Shown: positions 1 through 6,944 of the stretch, in pieces
Layout of the letters: each line of letters starts with the position of its first letter
How positions within the stretch are numbered: position 1 is the stretch's first letter
Assembly (NCBI GenBank): GCA_945283395.1
Contig: CALYQH010000030.1
Coordinates: forward strand, 1-9,453
Origin: an uncultured Ventosimonas sp.
GTDB taxonomy: Bacteria > Pseudomonadota > Gammaproteobacteria > Pseudomonadales > Pseudomonadaceae
Length of the DNA stretch: 9,453 bases
Direction of reading: 5' to 3'
The notes under the pieces: generated by a model
What the model was told of the DNA's origin: nothing
The model's input: only the letters and a program-made list of their open reading frames with translations
The model's database searches: none
Translations under genes and position numbers: made by a program

Positions 1-308
1 GGCATTTAGTTAAAGATACCCCACGGGTCATGGGATTTATTGGTGGTACTGCCGATAAGCCATCGCCTATTACTGATAGAGAAGCAGAGGCTATTCTACA
101 GCGTGTTGCTAATACAGGTGATAAACCAAAACCAAGAACTTTATTTGAACCAGGTGAGACAGTACGTGTGATAGAAGGTCCATTTGCTGATTTCAATGGT
201 ACGGTAGAAGAAGTGAATTATGAAAAAAGCCGTGTTCAAGTGGCTGTCTCTATTTTTGGTCGTTTAACGCCGGTTGAGCTTGAGTTTAGTCAAGTAGAAA
301 AAGTTTAA
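1..308 (+). CDS. nusG: Transcription termination/antitermination factor NusG (3' part, truncated by window edge)
   Basis: The reading frame is open from the window edge (first full codon at position 3) to TAA at 306-308, giving the last 101 residues of a protein that is normally about 177 residues long. NusG binds the RNA polymerase clamp through its N-terminal NGN domain. Its C-terminal KOW domain contacts Rho (promoting termination) or ribosomal protein S10 (coupling transcription to translation). Visible here are the end of the NGN domain ([15 protein letters not shown]), a linker, and a complete KOW domain from LFEPGE to the stop, with the [13 protein letters not shown] core. The SIFGR segment contains the Ile-Phe pair that in E. 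coli NusG contacts Rho and S10. The internal ATG at position 30 is not the gene start, because conserved residues precede it. rplK follows after 90 bases, the usual gene order. The identification is secure; the missing 5' part lies outside the window. Confidence 0.97.
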   Translation, partial: HLVKDTPRVMGFIGGTADKPSPITDREAEAILQRVANTGDKPKPRTLFEPGETVRVIEGPFADFNGTVEEVNYEKSRVQVAVSIFGRLTPVELEFSQVEKV

Positions 309-318
309 TTGTAAAAGT

Positions 319-382
319 CTCTATTCTTTTTTATGGAATAGGGTTGTTTAAAACGGGGAGCTCATTTTGAGCGTTAATACCC
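319..382 (+). promoter_or_regulatory. Leader of the L11 operon with candidate L1 autoregulatory RNA structure
   Basis: The 90-base nusG-rplK spacer holds two structures that exclude each other. One is a hairpin pairing CTCTATTC (319-326) with GAATAGGG (336-343), including one G-U pair and a U-rich loop. The other is a larger fold: GGGT (341-344) pairs with ACCC (379-382), AAC (352-354) with GTT (373-375), and GCTCA (360-364) with TGAGC (368-372), leaving the purine bulge GGGGA (355-359) on one side. Both use 341-343. In E. coli, L1 represses rplK-rplA by binding a leader structure upstream of rplK that mimics its 23S rRNA site: short helices around an asymmetric purine-rich loop. The position and general shape here match, but I cannot align it with the consensus, so the L1 assignment is inference. 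Confidence 0.45.
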
Positions 383-388
383 ATCATT

Positions 389-392
389 GGAG
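389..392 (+). promoter_or_regulatory. Ribosome-binding site that fixes the rplK start
   Basis: GGAG lies six bases before the ATG at 399. The frame is also open from a TTG at 387, but that codon overlaps this Shine-Dalgarno sequence and would add four residues (MEHV) not expected in L11. The ATG at 399 is therefore the start. Confidence 0.8.
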
Positions 393-398
393 CATGTA

Positions 399-830
399 AT
401 GGCTAAGAAAATCACAGCATACATCAAATTGCAAGTTAAAGCTGGTCAGGCTAATCCTAGTCCTCCAGTAGGCCCTGCGCTAGGTCAGCATGGCGTTAAT
501 ATTATGGAGTTTTGTAAAGCGTTCAACGCCAAAACACAAGGTATGGAGCCAGGTCTTCCTACCCCTGTTATTATCACAGTTTATGCCGATCGTAGCTTTA
601 CTTTTGAGGTTAAGAGTACGCCCGCTTCTGTATTATTGAAGAAAGCTGCTGGACTTAAGAGCGGTTCAAGCGCGCCTAATACAAAAAAAGTTGGTAAAGT
701 AACACGTGCTCAATTAGAAGAAATAGCCAAGGCGAAAGAAGCAGATTTAACGGCTGCTAATTTAGACGCTGCTGTGCGCACCATCGCTGGTTCTGCTCGT
801 AGCATGGGCATTGAAGTGGAGGGTGTATAA
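399..830 (+). CDS. rplK: 50S ribosomal protein L11
   Basis: L11 binds helices 43-44 of 23S rRNA at the base of the L7/L12 stalk, the GTPase-associated centre. It is needed for factor-dependent GTPase activity and for the stringent response through RelA. The 143-residue product has the usual length for the family in Pseudomonas. The N-terminal domain (about 1-70) carries the proline-rich [21 protein letters not shown] segment in two parts (22-30 and 31-42), the thiostrepton-site region in other bacteria. The C-terminal rRNA-binding domain (about 77-143) contains [10 protein letters not shown] and the closing [11 protein letters not shown]. The lysines near the N-terminus (MAKK) are known PrmA methylation targets in the family. 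The stop codon overlaps the rplA start by one base (TAATG), indicating translational coupling. The preceding leader probably carries the L1 repression site. No odd features. Confidence 0.98.
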   Translation: MAKKITAYIKLQVKAGQANPSPPVGPALGQHGVNIMEFCKAFNAKTQGMEPGLPTPVIITVYADRSFTFEVKSTPASVLLKKAAGLKSGSSAPNTKKVGKVTRAQLEEIAKAKEADLTAANLDAAVRTIAGSARSMGIEVEGV

Positions 831-1525
831 TGGCCAAATTAACTAAACGTCAAAAAGCTATTGCTGAAAAAGTACAAGCAAATAAATTATATGGTATAGA
901 AGAAGCGGCTAAGTTGCTAGCTGAAATATCAACCGTTAAATTTGTAGAATCTGTTGATATTGCAATTAATTTAGGTGTTGACTCGCGTAAATCAGATCAA
1001 ATGGTTCGTGGTGCAGTAGTATTACCTAATGGTACTGGGAAAACGGCTCGGGTAGCTGTATTTACCCAAGGTGCTGCGGCAGAAGCTGCATTAGCTGCTG
1101 GTGCTGATAAAGTAGGTATGGAAGAATTAGCCGCTGAAATTAAGGCTGGTGATTTAAGCTATGATGTGGTGATTGCTTCGCCAGATGCCATGCGTGTCGT
1201 AGGCCAACTAGGTCAAATATTAGGGCCACGTGGACTTATGCCTAACCCTAAAGTGGGTACAGTGACTCCTGATGTTGCAACAGCTGTCAAAAATGCTAAA
1301 GCAGGTCAAGTACAATTTCGCACTAATAAAGAAGGTATTATCCATTCAACTGTTGGTAAAGTAAATTTTGAGCCAGCTAAACTGAAACAAAATGTTGAAT
1401 TTTTAGTGAGTGAAATCAAACGATTAAAACCTTCTACCTCAAAAGGTGTGTATTTGAAACGTGTAACCTTAAGCTCTACAATGGGGCCTGGTTTACAACT
1501 TGATACAGCAGCTTTTAGTAACTAA
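830..1525 (+). CDS. rplA: 50S ribosomal protein L1
   Basis: L1 forms the mobile L1 stalk that guides deacylated tRNA out of the E site, and in E. coli it represses its own rplK-rplA mRNA. The product has 231 residues, the normal length. Domain I is made of both ends of the chain (about 1-67 and 160-231) and domain II of the middle. Family hallmarks visible are [14 protein letters not shown] (58-71), [17 protein letters not shown] (131-147) and TMGPG (217-221) near the C-terminus, the last being part of the RNA-binding surface. The start ATG shares its first base with the rplK stop. The Shine-Dalgarno sequence GGAGGG (818-823) lies inside the end of rplK, six bases upstream, so the two genes are probably translated in equal amounts. 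A 203-base spacer separates it from rplJ. Confidence 0.98.
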   Translation: MAKLTKRQKAIAEKVQANKLYGIEEAAKLLAEISTVKFVESVDIAINLGVDSRKSDQMVRGAVVLPNGTGKTARVAVFTQGAAAEAALAAGADKVGMEELAAEIKAGDLSYDVVIASPDAMRVVGQLGQILGPRGLMPNPKVGTVTPDVATAVKNAKAGQVQFRTNKEGIIHSTVGKVNFEPAKLKQNVEFLVSEIKRLKPSTSKGVYLKRVTLSSTMGPGLQLDTAAFSN

Positions 1526-1534
1526 TTTTATTTC

Positions 1535-1562
1535 TAGTAGGTTATTTATTGGTAACCTATTA
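1535..1562 (+). other. Stem-loop just downstream of rplA
   Basis: TAGTAGGTTA (1535-1544) pairs with TAACCTATTA (1553-1562) over ten base pairs, one of them G-U, around an 8-base loop TTTATTGG. It begins nine bases after the rplA stop. No run of T follows on the + strand, so it is not a canonical intrinsic terminator. It could protect the rplK-rplA 3' end, mark an RNase processing site, or act as a 5' element of the L10 leader. The pairing is seen directly; the role is not known. Confidence 0.55.
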
Positions 1563-1587
1563 ACTCAAATTGGGGTCCCTGCCTGGC

Positions 1588-1653
1588 GGGGGCTATCCAA
1601 GACCGTAGGTGGTTAAACCCTTAATTTTATAAGCCTACGCAGATGGTGCTCCC
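1588..1653 (+). ncRNA. L10 leader: binding site for the L10(L12)4 complex, controlling rplJ-rplL
   Basis: The fold matches the ribosomal protein L10 leader known from gammaproteobacteria and other bacteria. The basal helix pairs GGGGGC (1588-1593) with GCTCCC (1648-1653), one pair being G-U. An internal loop (TAT against T) is followed by CCA (1597-1599) with TGG (1644-1646). A purine-rich internal loop (AGAC 1600-1603 against CAGA 1640-1643) at the expected kink-turn position is followed by CGTAGG (1604-1609) with CCTACG (1634-1639). The conserved strings CCAAGACCGTAGG and CCTACGCAGA are the family signature as I remember it, and mimic the L10 site on 23S rRNA. In E. coli, excess L10-L12 complex binds here and blocks translation of rplJ, and of rplL by coupling. 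The CCCTGCC just before (1577-1583) could compete for the G-rich basal strand, offering an alternative fold. Confidence 0.88.
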
Positions 1654-1704
1654 GATTCTAATGAATCAGACACCAAAACTACTTAATAGACAACTATTAA
1701 GGTT
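1654..1704 (+). promoter_or_regulatory. Two hairpins between the L10 leader core and the rplJ ribosome-binding site
   Basis: Directly after the L10-binding helix, GATTC (1654-1658) pairs with GAATC (1663-1667) around a TAAT loop. Further on, CTTAATAG (1682-1689) pairs perfectly with CTATTAAG (1694-1701) around an ACAA loop. That stem can be extended by AAC (1677-1679) with GTT (1702-1704) across a two-base bulge. The second hairpin ends 12 bases before the AGGAG of rplJ. Such downstream structures could pass the state of the L10-binding site on to ribosome access. The pairing is visible; the regulatory role is inferred from position. Confidence 0.5.
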
Positions 1705-1716
1705 AATGGAAATTTC

Positions 1717-1721
1717 AGGAG
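1717..1721 (+). promoter_or_regulatory. Ribosome-binding site that fixes the GTG start of rplJ
   Basis: AGGAG lies seven bases before GTG at 1729. No ATG in this frame fits the conserved L10 N-terminus [15 protein letters not shown], so GTG is the start. GGAG (1718-1721) is complementary to CTCC (1649-1652) inside the L10 leader, so an alternative long-range pairing is possible. Confidence 0.75.
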
Positions 1722-1728
1722 TGAACCC

Positions 1729-2220
1729 GTGGCAATTAAACTCGAAGACAAAAAAGCTATTGTTGCTGAAGTCAGCGAGGCTGCAAATAGTGCTTTATCC
1801 GCTGTCGTTGCTGATGCACGTGGCGTGACTGTTAGTGCTATGACTGGACTTCGTAAAGAGGCTCGTGCGAATGGTGTATATATGCGAGTTGTGCGCAATA
1901 CATTATTACGCCGTGTAGTAGAAGGTACACCATTTGAAGTACTGACTAATTCATTGAAAGGGCCTACCTTAATTGCTTTCTCTAATGAACATCCAGGCGC
2001 TGCTGCCCGTATTTTTAAAGAGTTTGCAAAAGGTCAAGAGAAGTTTGAAATCAAAGCTGCCGCTTTTGAAGGCAATTTGATTGCAGCTGATGCTTTAGCA
2101 AGTTTACCAACATACGACGAAGCTATTTCTCAATTGATGAGTGTTATTCAAGGGGCAACTAGCAAATTTGTTCGTACATTGGCAGCTATCCAAGCTCAAA
2201 AAGAAACCTCTGCAGCTTAA
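1729..2220 (+). CDS. rplJ: 50S ribosomal protein L10
   Basis: L10 anchors the L7/L12 dimers to 23S rRNA at the stalk base and, together with L12, represses its own mRNA. The 163-residue product is of normal family length. The N-terminal RNA-binding globular domain shows [16 protein letters not shown] (31-46), VVRNTLLRR (54-62) and LKGPTLIAF (76-84). The C-terminal alpha-helix (about 130-160), where L12 N-terminal domains dock, ends in [17 protein letters not shown]. The start is GTG, supported by AGGAG seven bases upstream and by the conserved N-terminus. An L10 leader lies immediately upstream. rplL follows after 82 bases. In E. coli, rplL translation depends on rplJ translation, and the same coupling is plausible here, although the spacer contains a hairpin. 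Nothing is truncated or displaced. Confidence 0.98.
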   Translation: MAIKLEDKKAIVAEVSEAANSALSAVVADARGVTVSAMTGLRKEARANGVYMRVVRNTLLRRVVEGTPFEVLTNSLKGPTLIAFSNEHPGAAARIFKEFAKGQEKFEIKAAAFEGNLIAADALASLPTYDEAISQLMSVIQGATSKFVRTLAAIQAQKETSAA

Positions 2221-2260
2221 AACGCTGCTTAAGTTTATAGGTTTAACAAGTTATTTTATT

Positions 2261-2279
2261 TAATGATTTTGAATCATTA
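2261..2279 (+). other. Hairpin in the rplJ-rplL spacer
   Basis: TAATGATT (2261-2268) and AATCATTA (2272-2279) form a perfect 8-bp inverted repeat around a 3-base loop TTG. It lies ten bases before the AGGA (2290-2293) that precedes rplL by nine bases. There is no following T run, so it is not a terminator. It may influence rplL translation, which must exceed rplJ translation several-fold because L12 is present in multiple copies per ribosome. That role is inference. The stem is entirely A/T-rich apart from one G and one C, so it is only moderately stable. Confidence 0.45.
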
Positions 2280-2302
2280 CCAATTATATAGGAATTAGAG
2301 TT

Positions 2303-2674
2303 ATGGCTCTTACTAACGAAGATATCATCAATGCAGTTTCTGAAATGTCAGTAATGCAAGTGGTTGAATTAATCAAAGCGATGGAAGAGAAATTTGGTGT
2401 TTCTGCTGCTGCTGCCGTAGTTGCTGGTCCTGCTGGTCCTGCTGCTGAAGCGGCTGAAGAAAAAACTGAATTTACTATTTTCTTAGCTGAAGCTGGCGAT
2501 AAGAAAGTAAATGTAATTAAAGCAGTTCGTGAGATCACCGGACTTGGCCTTAAAGAAGCTAAAGCTGTGGTTGATGGTGCACCTGGCGTGGTTAAAGAAA
2601 GTGTTGCTAAAGAAGAAGCAGAAGCCGCTAAGAAAGCACTTGAAGACGCAGGTGCTAAGGTTGAGCTTAAGTAA
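2303..2674 (+). CDS. rplL: 50S ribosomal protein L7/L12
   Basis: L7/L12 forms the flexible stalk of the 50S subunit, present as dimers bound to L10, and recruits and activates translational GTPases such as EF-Tu and EF-G. The product has 123 residues, the normal length. The N-terminal dimerisation domain (about 1-33) contains [14 protein letters not shown]. It is followed by an Ala/Gly/Pro-rich hinge (about 34-52) with the repeated Gly-Pro-Ala unit GPAGPA (42-47). The C-terminal factor-binding domain (about 53-123) has [28 protein letters not shown] (80-87) and the terminal AGAKVELK. The ATG at 2303 is supported by AGGA at 2290-2293 and by the conserved LTNEDII start. The gene is followed by a strong attenuator that separates ribosomal-protein from polymerase expression levels. 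Confidence 0.98.
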   Translation: MALTNEDIINAVSEMSVMQVVELIKAMEEKFGVSAAAAVVAGPAGPAAEAAEEKTEFTIFLAEAGDKKVNVIKAVREITGLGLKEAKAVVDGAPGVVKESVAKEEAEAAKKALEDAGAKVELK

Positions 2675-2718
2675 GTTTAGCTTTTTGTTGGCAGCTCCAA
2701 CATCAAACTAGAGCTGAT

Positions 2719-2747
2719 GGCTGGTGACTTTAGTCACCGGCCTTTTT
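2719..2747 (+). terminator. Intrinsic terminator/attenuator between rplL and rpoB
   Basis: GGCTGGTGAC (2719-2728) pairs with GTCACCGGCC (2733-2742) over ten base pairs, one of them U-G, around a TTTA loop, and is followed directly by TTTTT (2743-2747). This is a classic Rho-independent terminator. Because rpoB and rpoC lie downstream with no clearly separate strong promoter, it most likely works as a partial terminator. The E. coli rplL-rpoB attenuator likewise lets only a minority of transcripts continue into rpoB. A smaller stem, CAGCTC (2692-2697) with GAGCTG (2711-2716), lies just before it. Confidence 0.9.
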
Positions 2748-2750
2748 CCG

Positions 2751-2850
2751 TTATAGCAACTAGCTATAATTAAGGGTTTAACCCTTTGAAGAAATTAAGA
2801 ATTTTCAAAACTCATTTAATGGTGAATGAGTTTAACCAGATGACTACTGG
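2751..2850 (+). repeat. Run of inverted repeats in the rpoB leader
   Basis: After the attenuator, four to five small palindromes follow each other up to rpoB. TTATAGC (2751-2757) pairs with GCTATAA (2763-2769). AAGGG (2772-2776) pairs with CCCTT (2782-2786). TTTGA (2785-2789) pairs with TCAAA (2805-2809), with an inner AAATT/AATTT stem. AAACTCATT (2808-2816) pairs with AATGAGTTT (2825-2833), nine pairs. CCAG (2836-2839) pairs with CTGG (2847-2850). Neighbouring stems share bases at 2785-2786 and 2808-2809, so not all can form at once. In E. coli this spacer holds an RNase III processing site; a similar role for the 9-bp stem is inference. Confidence 0.55.
2765..2770 (+). promoter_or_regulatory. 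Possible -10 element of an internal rpoB promoter
   Basis: A perfect TATAAT stands 18 bases after the terminator T run and 88 bases before rpoB. The base triplet before it is AGC, one base from the TGn of an extended -10 element. No good -35 hexamer exists 16-18 bases upstream (that region is the T run), and TATAAT is frequent by chance in A+T-rich DNA. It could add promoter activity downstream of the attenuator, but support is weak. Confidence 0.25.
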
Positions 2851-2858
2851 GGCGCACG

Positions 2859-5800
2859 ATGGCTTACTCTTATACCGAAAAGAAACGTATCCGCAAAGAT
2901 TTTAGTAAGTTGCCGGATGTTATGGATGTACCCTATTTACTTGCAATCCAATTAGATTCTTATAAAGAATTTTTACAAATGGGGGTAAGTAAGGAAAAGA
3001 TCCGTGATAAAGGGTTACATGCTGCATTTAAATCTGTATTTCCAATCACTAGTAACTCAGGTAGTGCGGCCCTTGAGTACGTGGGCTATCGCTTTAGCGA
3101 GCCGGCATTTGATGTTAAAGAGTGTATTCTACGTGGTATCACTTATTCCGCACCTTTAAGAGTTAAAGTACGTCTTATTATTTTTGATCGCGAATCAGCT
3201 AATAAAGCGATTAAAGATATTAAAGAACAAGAAGTCTATATGGGCGAAGTTCCGCTGATGACTGATAATGGTACGTTCATCATTAATGGTACTGAACGTG
3301 TAATAGTTTCTCAGTTACATAGAAGCCCAGGTGTGTTTTTTGATCACGATCGTGGTAAAACTCATAGTTCAGGTAAATTACTTTATTCCGCCCGTATTAT
3401 CCCTTATCGTGGCTCTTGGCTTGATTTTGAATTTGATCCTAAGGATCAAGTGTTTGTGCGAATTGATCGTCGCCGTAAATTGCCTGTATCTGTTTTATTG
3501 CGTGCTTTAGGTTACAATACCGAAGAAATTATCAATGAGTTTTATGATAACAACGTTTTCAATGTTAAGTATGATCACCTTACATGGGCATTAGTGGCTA
3601 GCATGCTTCTTGGTGAAATTGCTGCGTTTGATATCAAAGATAATAAAGGGAAAGTTATTGTTGAGCAAGGCCGGCGTATTACAGCTAGACATATTAATCT
3701 GTTAGAGAAAGCTGGTATCACCGAGCTTGAAGTATCTTTAGAGTATATTTTAGGACGTACCTTAGCGCATGCAGTGACAGATACTGCTACTGGTGAAATA
3801 ATAGCTGACTGTAATACGGAAATTACTGCTGAACTCCTAGCTAAGTTTGTTAAAGCTGGTGTGAAGCGTATTGAAACTATTTATACCAATGAAATAGATT
3901 GTGGTCCATTCATTTCAGATACCTTAAAAAATGATGCAACCAGCAATCAATTAGAAGCGTTGGTAGAAATTTATCGTATGATGCGTCCTGGTGAACCACC
4001 AACCAAAGAAGCGGCAGAAAATTTATTTAGTAACTTATTTTTTACTTCTGAACGCTATGATTTGTCCGTAGTAGGGCGAATGAAATTCAATAGACGTATA
4101 GGTCGCGAGCAAATTGAGGGACCAGGAGTATTAAGTAAAGAAGATATTATTGATGTATTGAAAACATTAGTAGCTATTCGTAACGGTAAAGGGACAGTTG
4201 ATGATATTGACCATTTAGGTAACCGTCGGGTACGTTGTGTTGGTGAGATGGCTGAAAACCAATTCCGAGTAGGTTTGGTTCGTGTCGAACGTGCTGTTAA
4301 AGAACGCTTATCTATGGCGGAAAGCGAAGGTTTAATGCCGCAAGATTTAATTCATGCAAAGCCTGTTGCTGCGGCTATTAAAGAGGTCTTTGGGGCTAGC
4401 CAATTATCTCAATTTATGGATCAAAATAATCCGCTTTCAGAAATTACGCATAAGCGCCGTGTTTCAGCATTAGGGCCAGGTGGTTTGACCAGAGAGCGGG
4501 CAGGTTTTGAGGTGCGTGACGTTCATCCAACGCACTATGGTCGAGTATGCCCTATTGAAACGCCTGAAGGTCCAAACATTGGTTTAATCAATTCTTTAGC
4601 AGCTTATGCAAGAACCAACGAATATGGTTTCCTAGAAAGCCCATACCGTGTAGTAAAAGATACTAAAGTTACTGATGAAATTGTTTATTTATCAGCTATT
4701 GAAGAGGCAGAACACGTTATTGCTCAAGCAAGTGCTAAGCTCGAAAAAGGTAAGCTAGTAGAGGAACTGGTGGCTGTACGTTATATGAACGAATTTACAG
4801 TTAAGGCTCCTGAGGATGTAACCTTAATGGATGTGTCGCCAAAGCAAGTTGTGTCAGTAGCGGCCTCTTTAATTCCGTTCTTAGAGCATGATGATGCGAA
4901 CCGTGCATTGATGGGTTCCAATATGCAACGTCAGGCGGTACCTACTTTATTAGCAGATAAGCCTTTGGTTGGTACTGGAATGGAACGTTATGTGGCTCGT
5001 GACTCAGGGGTTTGTGTCGTTGCTACTCGTGGTGGAGTGATAGATTCTGTAGATGCTAGTAGTATTGTTATCAGAGTAAATGATGATGAAGTAGAAACAG
5101 GTGAAGCTGGGGTTGATATATATAACTTAACTAAATATACCCGTTCTAACCAAAATACTTGTATTAATCAAACACCTTTAGTGAATAAGGGTGATGTAGT
5201 TGCCCGTGGCGATATTCTAGCTGATGGTCCTTCTACTGATATGGGTGAATTGGCACTCGGTCAAAATATGCGCGTTGCTTTTATGCCTTGGAATGGTTAT
5301 AACTTTGAAGATTCCATTTTATTATCAGAGCGGGTTGTACAAGAAGACCGTTTCACTACTATCCATATTCAAGAGTTAACTTGTGTTTCGCGTGATACTA
5401 AGCTTGGCCCAGAAGAAATCACTGCTGACATCCCTAATGTAGGTGAAATGGCATTAAATAAGTTGGATGATACGGGGATAGTCTATGTTGGTGCTGAAGT
5501 CCAACCAGGTGATATTTTAGTAGGTAAAGTAACACCTAAAGGTGAAACTCAATTAACCCCTGAGGAAAAATTATTACGTGCTATCTTTGGTGAGAAAGCC
5601 AGTGATGTAAAAGATACTTCATTGCGTGTGCCGACCGGTACGAAAGGTACGGTTATTGATGTTCAAGTGTTTACTCGCGAAGGTGTAGAGCGTGATACAC
5701 GTGCTTTATCTATCGAAAAACATCAATTGGATGCTATTCGTAAAGATTTAAATGAAGAATTCCGTATTATTGAAACTGCTACGTTCGAGAGTTTAAGTTC

Positions 5801-6929
5801 TGCGTTAATAGGTCAAAAAGCTGAAGGTGGTGCAGGACTTAAGAAAGGTACTACTTTAACGCAAGAAGCCCTTGCTGCTATCGAATATGGTCAGTGGTTC
5901 AAGATTCGTATGGCTGATGATGCGTTAAATGAGCAATTGGAAAAAGCACAAGCTTATCTTATAGATCGTCGCAAATTATTAGATGAGAAATTTGAAGATA
6001 AGAAACGCAAGTTACAACAAGGAGATGATCTAGCACCTGGCGTTCTCAAAATTGTCAAAGTTTATTTGGCGGTTAAACGCCGTATTCAGCCAGGAGATAA
6101 AATGGCAGGACGTCATGGTAACAAGGGGGTAGTATCCGTTATCATGCCCGTGGAAGATATGCCTTATGATGAAAATGGTGAACCAGTAGATATTGTTCTA
6201 AACCCACTGGGTGTACCATCTCGTATGAATGTAGGGCAAATTTTAGAAACTCATTTAGGACTTGCCGCTAGAGGCTTAGGCACAAAAATTAATCGGATGT
6301 TAGAAGAGCAACGTAAAGTAGCAGAGCTACGTGATTTTCTAGATGAAATCTATAATAAGATAGGTGGTCGTCAAGAAAATATAGATTCATTATCCGATGA
6401 AGAAGTTATTAGCTTAGCCAATAATTTACGTAAAGGTGTACCAATGGCTACCGCAGTATTTGACGGAGCTAAGGAAAAAGAAATTAAGGCTATGCTTAAA
6501 TTAGCAGATATGCCCGAGTCTGGTCAAATGCGTCTTTATAATGGCCGTACCGGTGATGCTTTTGAACGTCTTGTGACAGTAGGTTACATGTATATGTTAA
6601 AGTTGAACCATTTGGTAGATGATAAGATGCATGCTCGTTCCACAGGTTCTTATAGCTTGGTAACACAACAGCCATTAGGTGGTAAAGCGCAATTTGGTGG
6701 TCAACGCTTTGGTGAGATGGAAGTGTGGGCACTAGAAGCTTATGGTGCTGCTTATACTTTGCAAGAAATGTTAACCGTGAAATCGGATGATGTGAATGGC
6801 CGGACTAAGATGTATAAGAACATAGTAGACGGTAATCATACTATGGAAGCAGGTATGCCTGAATCCTTTAATGTATTGATTAAAGAAATACGTTCACTCG
6901 GTATCGATATTGAACTGGAAACTGAATAA
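2859..6929 (+). CDS. rpoB: DNA-directed RNA polymerase subunit beta
   Basis: RpoB forms one pincer of RNA polymerase and much of the active centre, including the rifampicin pocket and the sites that hold the 3' end of the RNA. The 1356-residue product matches the Pseudomonas length (E. coli has 1342). The rifampicin region runs from S514 to about L538. It carries [20 protein letters not shown], with D521, H531 and S536 (E. coli D516, H526, S531) all wild type, so a rifampicin-sensitive pocket is expected. NFEDSI (815-820) and [13 protein letters not shown] (1079-1091) carry active-site acidic residues and the lysines K1081 and K1089 (E. coli K1065, K1073). The insertion between about 940 and 1060 is the gammaproteobacterial lineage-specific coiled-coil region. 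The C-terminus [20 protein letters not shown] to [11 protein letters not shown] contacts beta-prime. Unusual residues are L698, A1199, L1238 and A1331, at positions usually R, P, P and P in E. coli and Pseudomonas. The start ATG has GGGG (2849-2852) six bases upstream as a weak ribosome-binding site. Confidence 0.98.
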   Translation: MAYSYTEKKRIRKDFSKLPDVMDVPYLLAIQLDSYKEFLQMGVSKEKIRDKGLHAAFKSVFPITSNSGSAALEYVGYRFSEPAFDVKECILRGITYSAPLRVKVRLIIFDRESANKAIKDIKEQEVYMGEVPLMTDNGTFIINGTERVIVSQLHRSPGVFFDHDRGKTHSSGKLLYSARIIPYRGSWLDFEFDPKDQVFVRIDRRRKLPVSVLLRALGYNTEEIINEFYDNNVFNVKYDHLTWALVASMLLGEIAAFDIKDNKGKVIVEQGRRITARHINLLEKAGITELEVSLEYILGRTLAHAVTDTATGEIIADCNTEITAELLAKFVKAGVKRIETIYTNEIDCGPFISDTLKNDATSNQLEALVEIYRMMRPGEPPTKEAAENLFSNLFFTSERYDLSVVGRMKFNRRIGREQIEGPGVLSKEDIIDVLKTLVAIRNGKGTVDDIDHLGNRRVRCVGEMAENQFRVGLVRVERAVKERLSMAESEGLMPQDLIHAKPVAAAIKEVFGASQLSQFMDQNNPLSEITHKRRVSALGPGGLTRERAGFEVRDVHPTHYGRVCPIETPEGPNIGLINSLAAYARTNEYGFLESPYRVVKDTKVTDEIVYLSAIEEAEHVIAQASAKLEKGKLVEELVAVRYMNEFTVKAPEDVTLMDVSPKQVVSVAASLIPFLEHDDANRALMGSNMQRQAVPTLLADKPLVGTGMERYVARDSGVCVVATRGGVIDSVDASSIVIRVNDDEVETGEAGVDIYNLTKYTRSNQNTCINQTPLVNKGDVVARGDILADGPSTDMGELALGQNMRVAFMPWNGYNFEDSILLSERVVQEDRFTTIHIQELTCVSRDTKLGPEEITADIPNVGEMALNKLDDTGIVYVGAEVQPGDILVGKVTPKGETQLTPEEKLLRAIFGEKASDVKDTSLRVPTGTKGTVIDVQVFTREGVERDTRALSIEKHQLDAIRKDLNEEFRIIETATFESLSSALIGQKAEGGAGLKKGTTLTQEALAAIEYGQWFKIRMADDALNEQLEKAQAYLIDRRKLLDEKFEDKKRKLQQGDDLAPGVLKIVKVYLAVKRRIQPGDKMAGRHGNKGVVSVIMPVEDMPYDENGEPVDIVLNPLGVPSRMNVGQILETHLGLAARGLGTKINRMLEEQRKVAELRDFLDEIYNKIGGRQENIDSLSDEEVISLANNLRKGVPMATAVFDGAKEKEIKAMLKLADMPESGQMRLYNGRTGDAFERLVTVGYMYMLKLNHLVDDKMHARSTGSYSLVTQQPLGGKAQFGGQRFGEMEVWALEAYGAAYTLQEMLTVKSDDVNGRTKMYKNIVDGNHTMEAGMPESFNVLIKEIRSLGIDIELETE

Positions 6930-6944
6930 TACTTGTTTAACAGT

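Noticed and set aside
309..337. Possible promoter upstream of rplK: TTGTAA, 17-base spacer, TATGGA
   Set aside because: Only four and three of six bases match the consensus hexamers; too weak to list in A+T-rich DNA, although E. coli has a promoter in this spacer.
387..398. Upstream TTG start for rplK adding four residues
   Set aside because: It overlaps the GGAG ribosome-binding site, and the added MEHV is not part of L11; ATG at 399 fits the family.
1500..1528. Possible promoter upstream of rplJ: TTGATA, 17-base spacer, TAATTT
   Set aside because: The -35 match is good but the -10 is poor, and it overlaps the end of rplA; not convincing without start-site data.
1643..1828. Open frame of 61 codons across the rplJ start
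   Set aside because: It overlaps the L10 leader RNA and rplJ in another frame, has no ribosome-binding site and resembles no known protein.
2529..2711. Second open frame overlapping the end of rplL
   Set aside because: It is an out-of-frame Leu/Lys-rich shadow of rplL that runs into the spacer before the attenuator.
4398..4472. Possible rifampicin-resistance changes in the RpoB rifampicin region
   Set aside because: The classic positions (D521, H531, S536) and their neighbours are the wild-type residues.
6496..6732. Antisense open frame of 78 codons within rpoB
   Set aside because: It is opposite one of the most conserved parts of rpoB, and its codons are explained by the sense gene.
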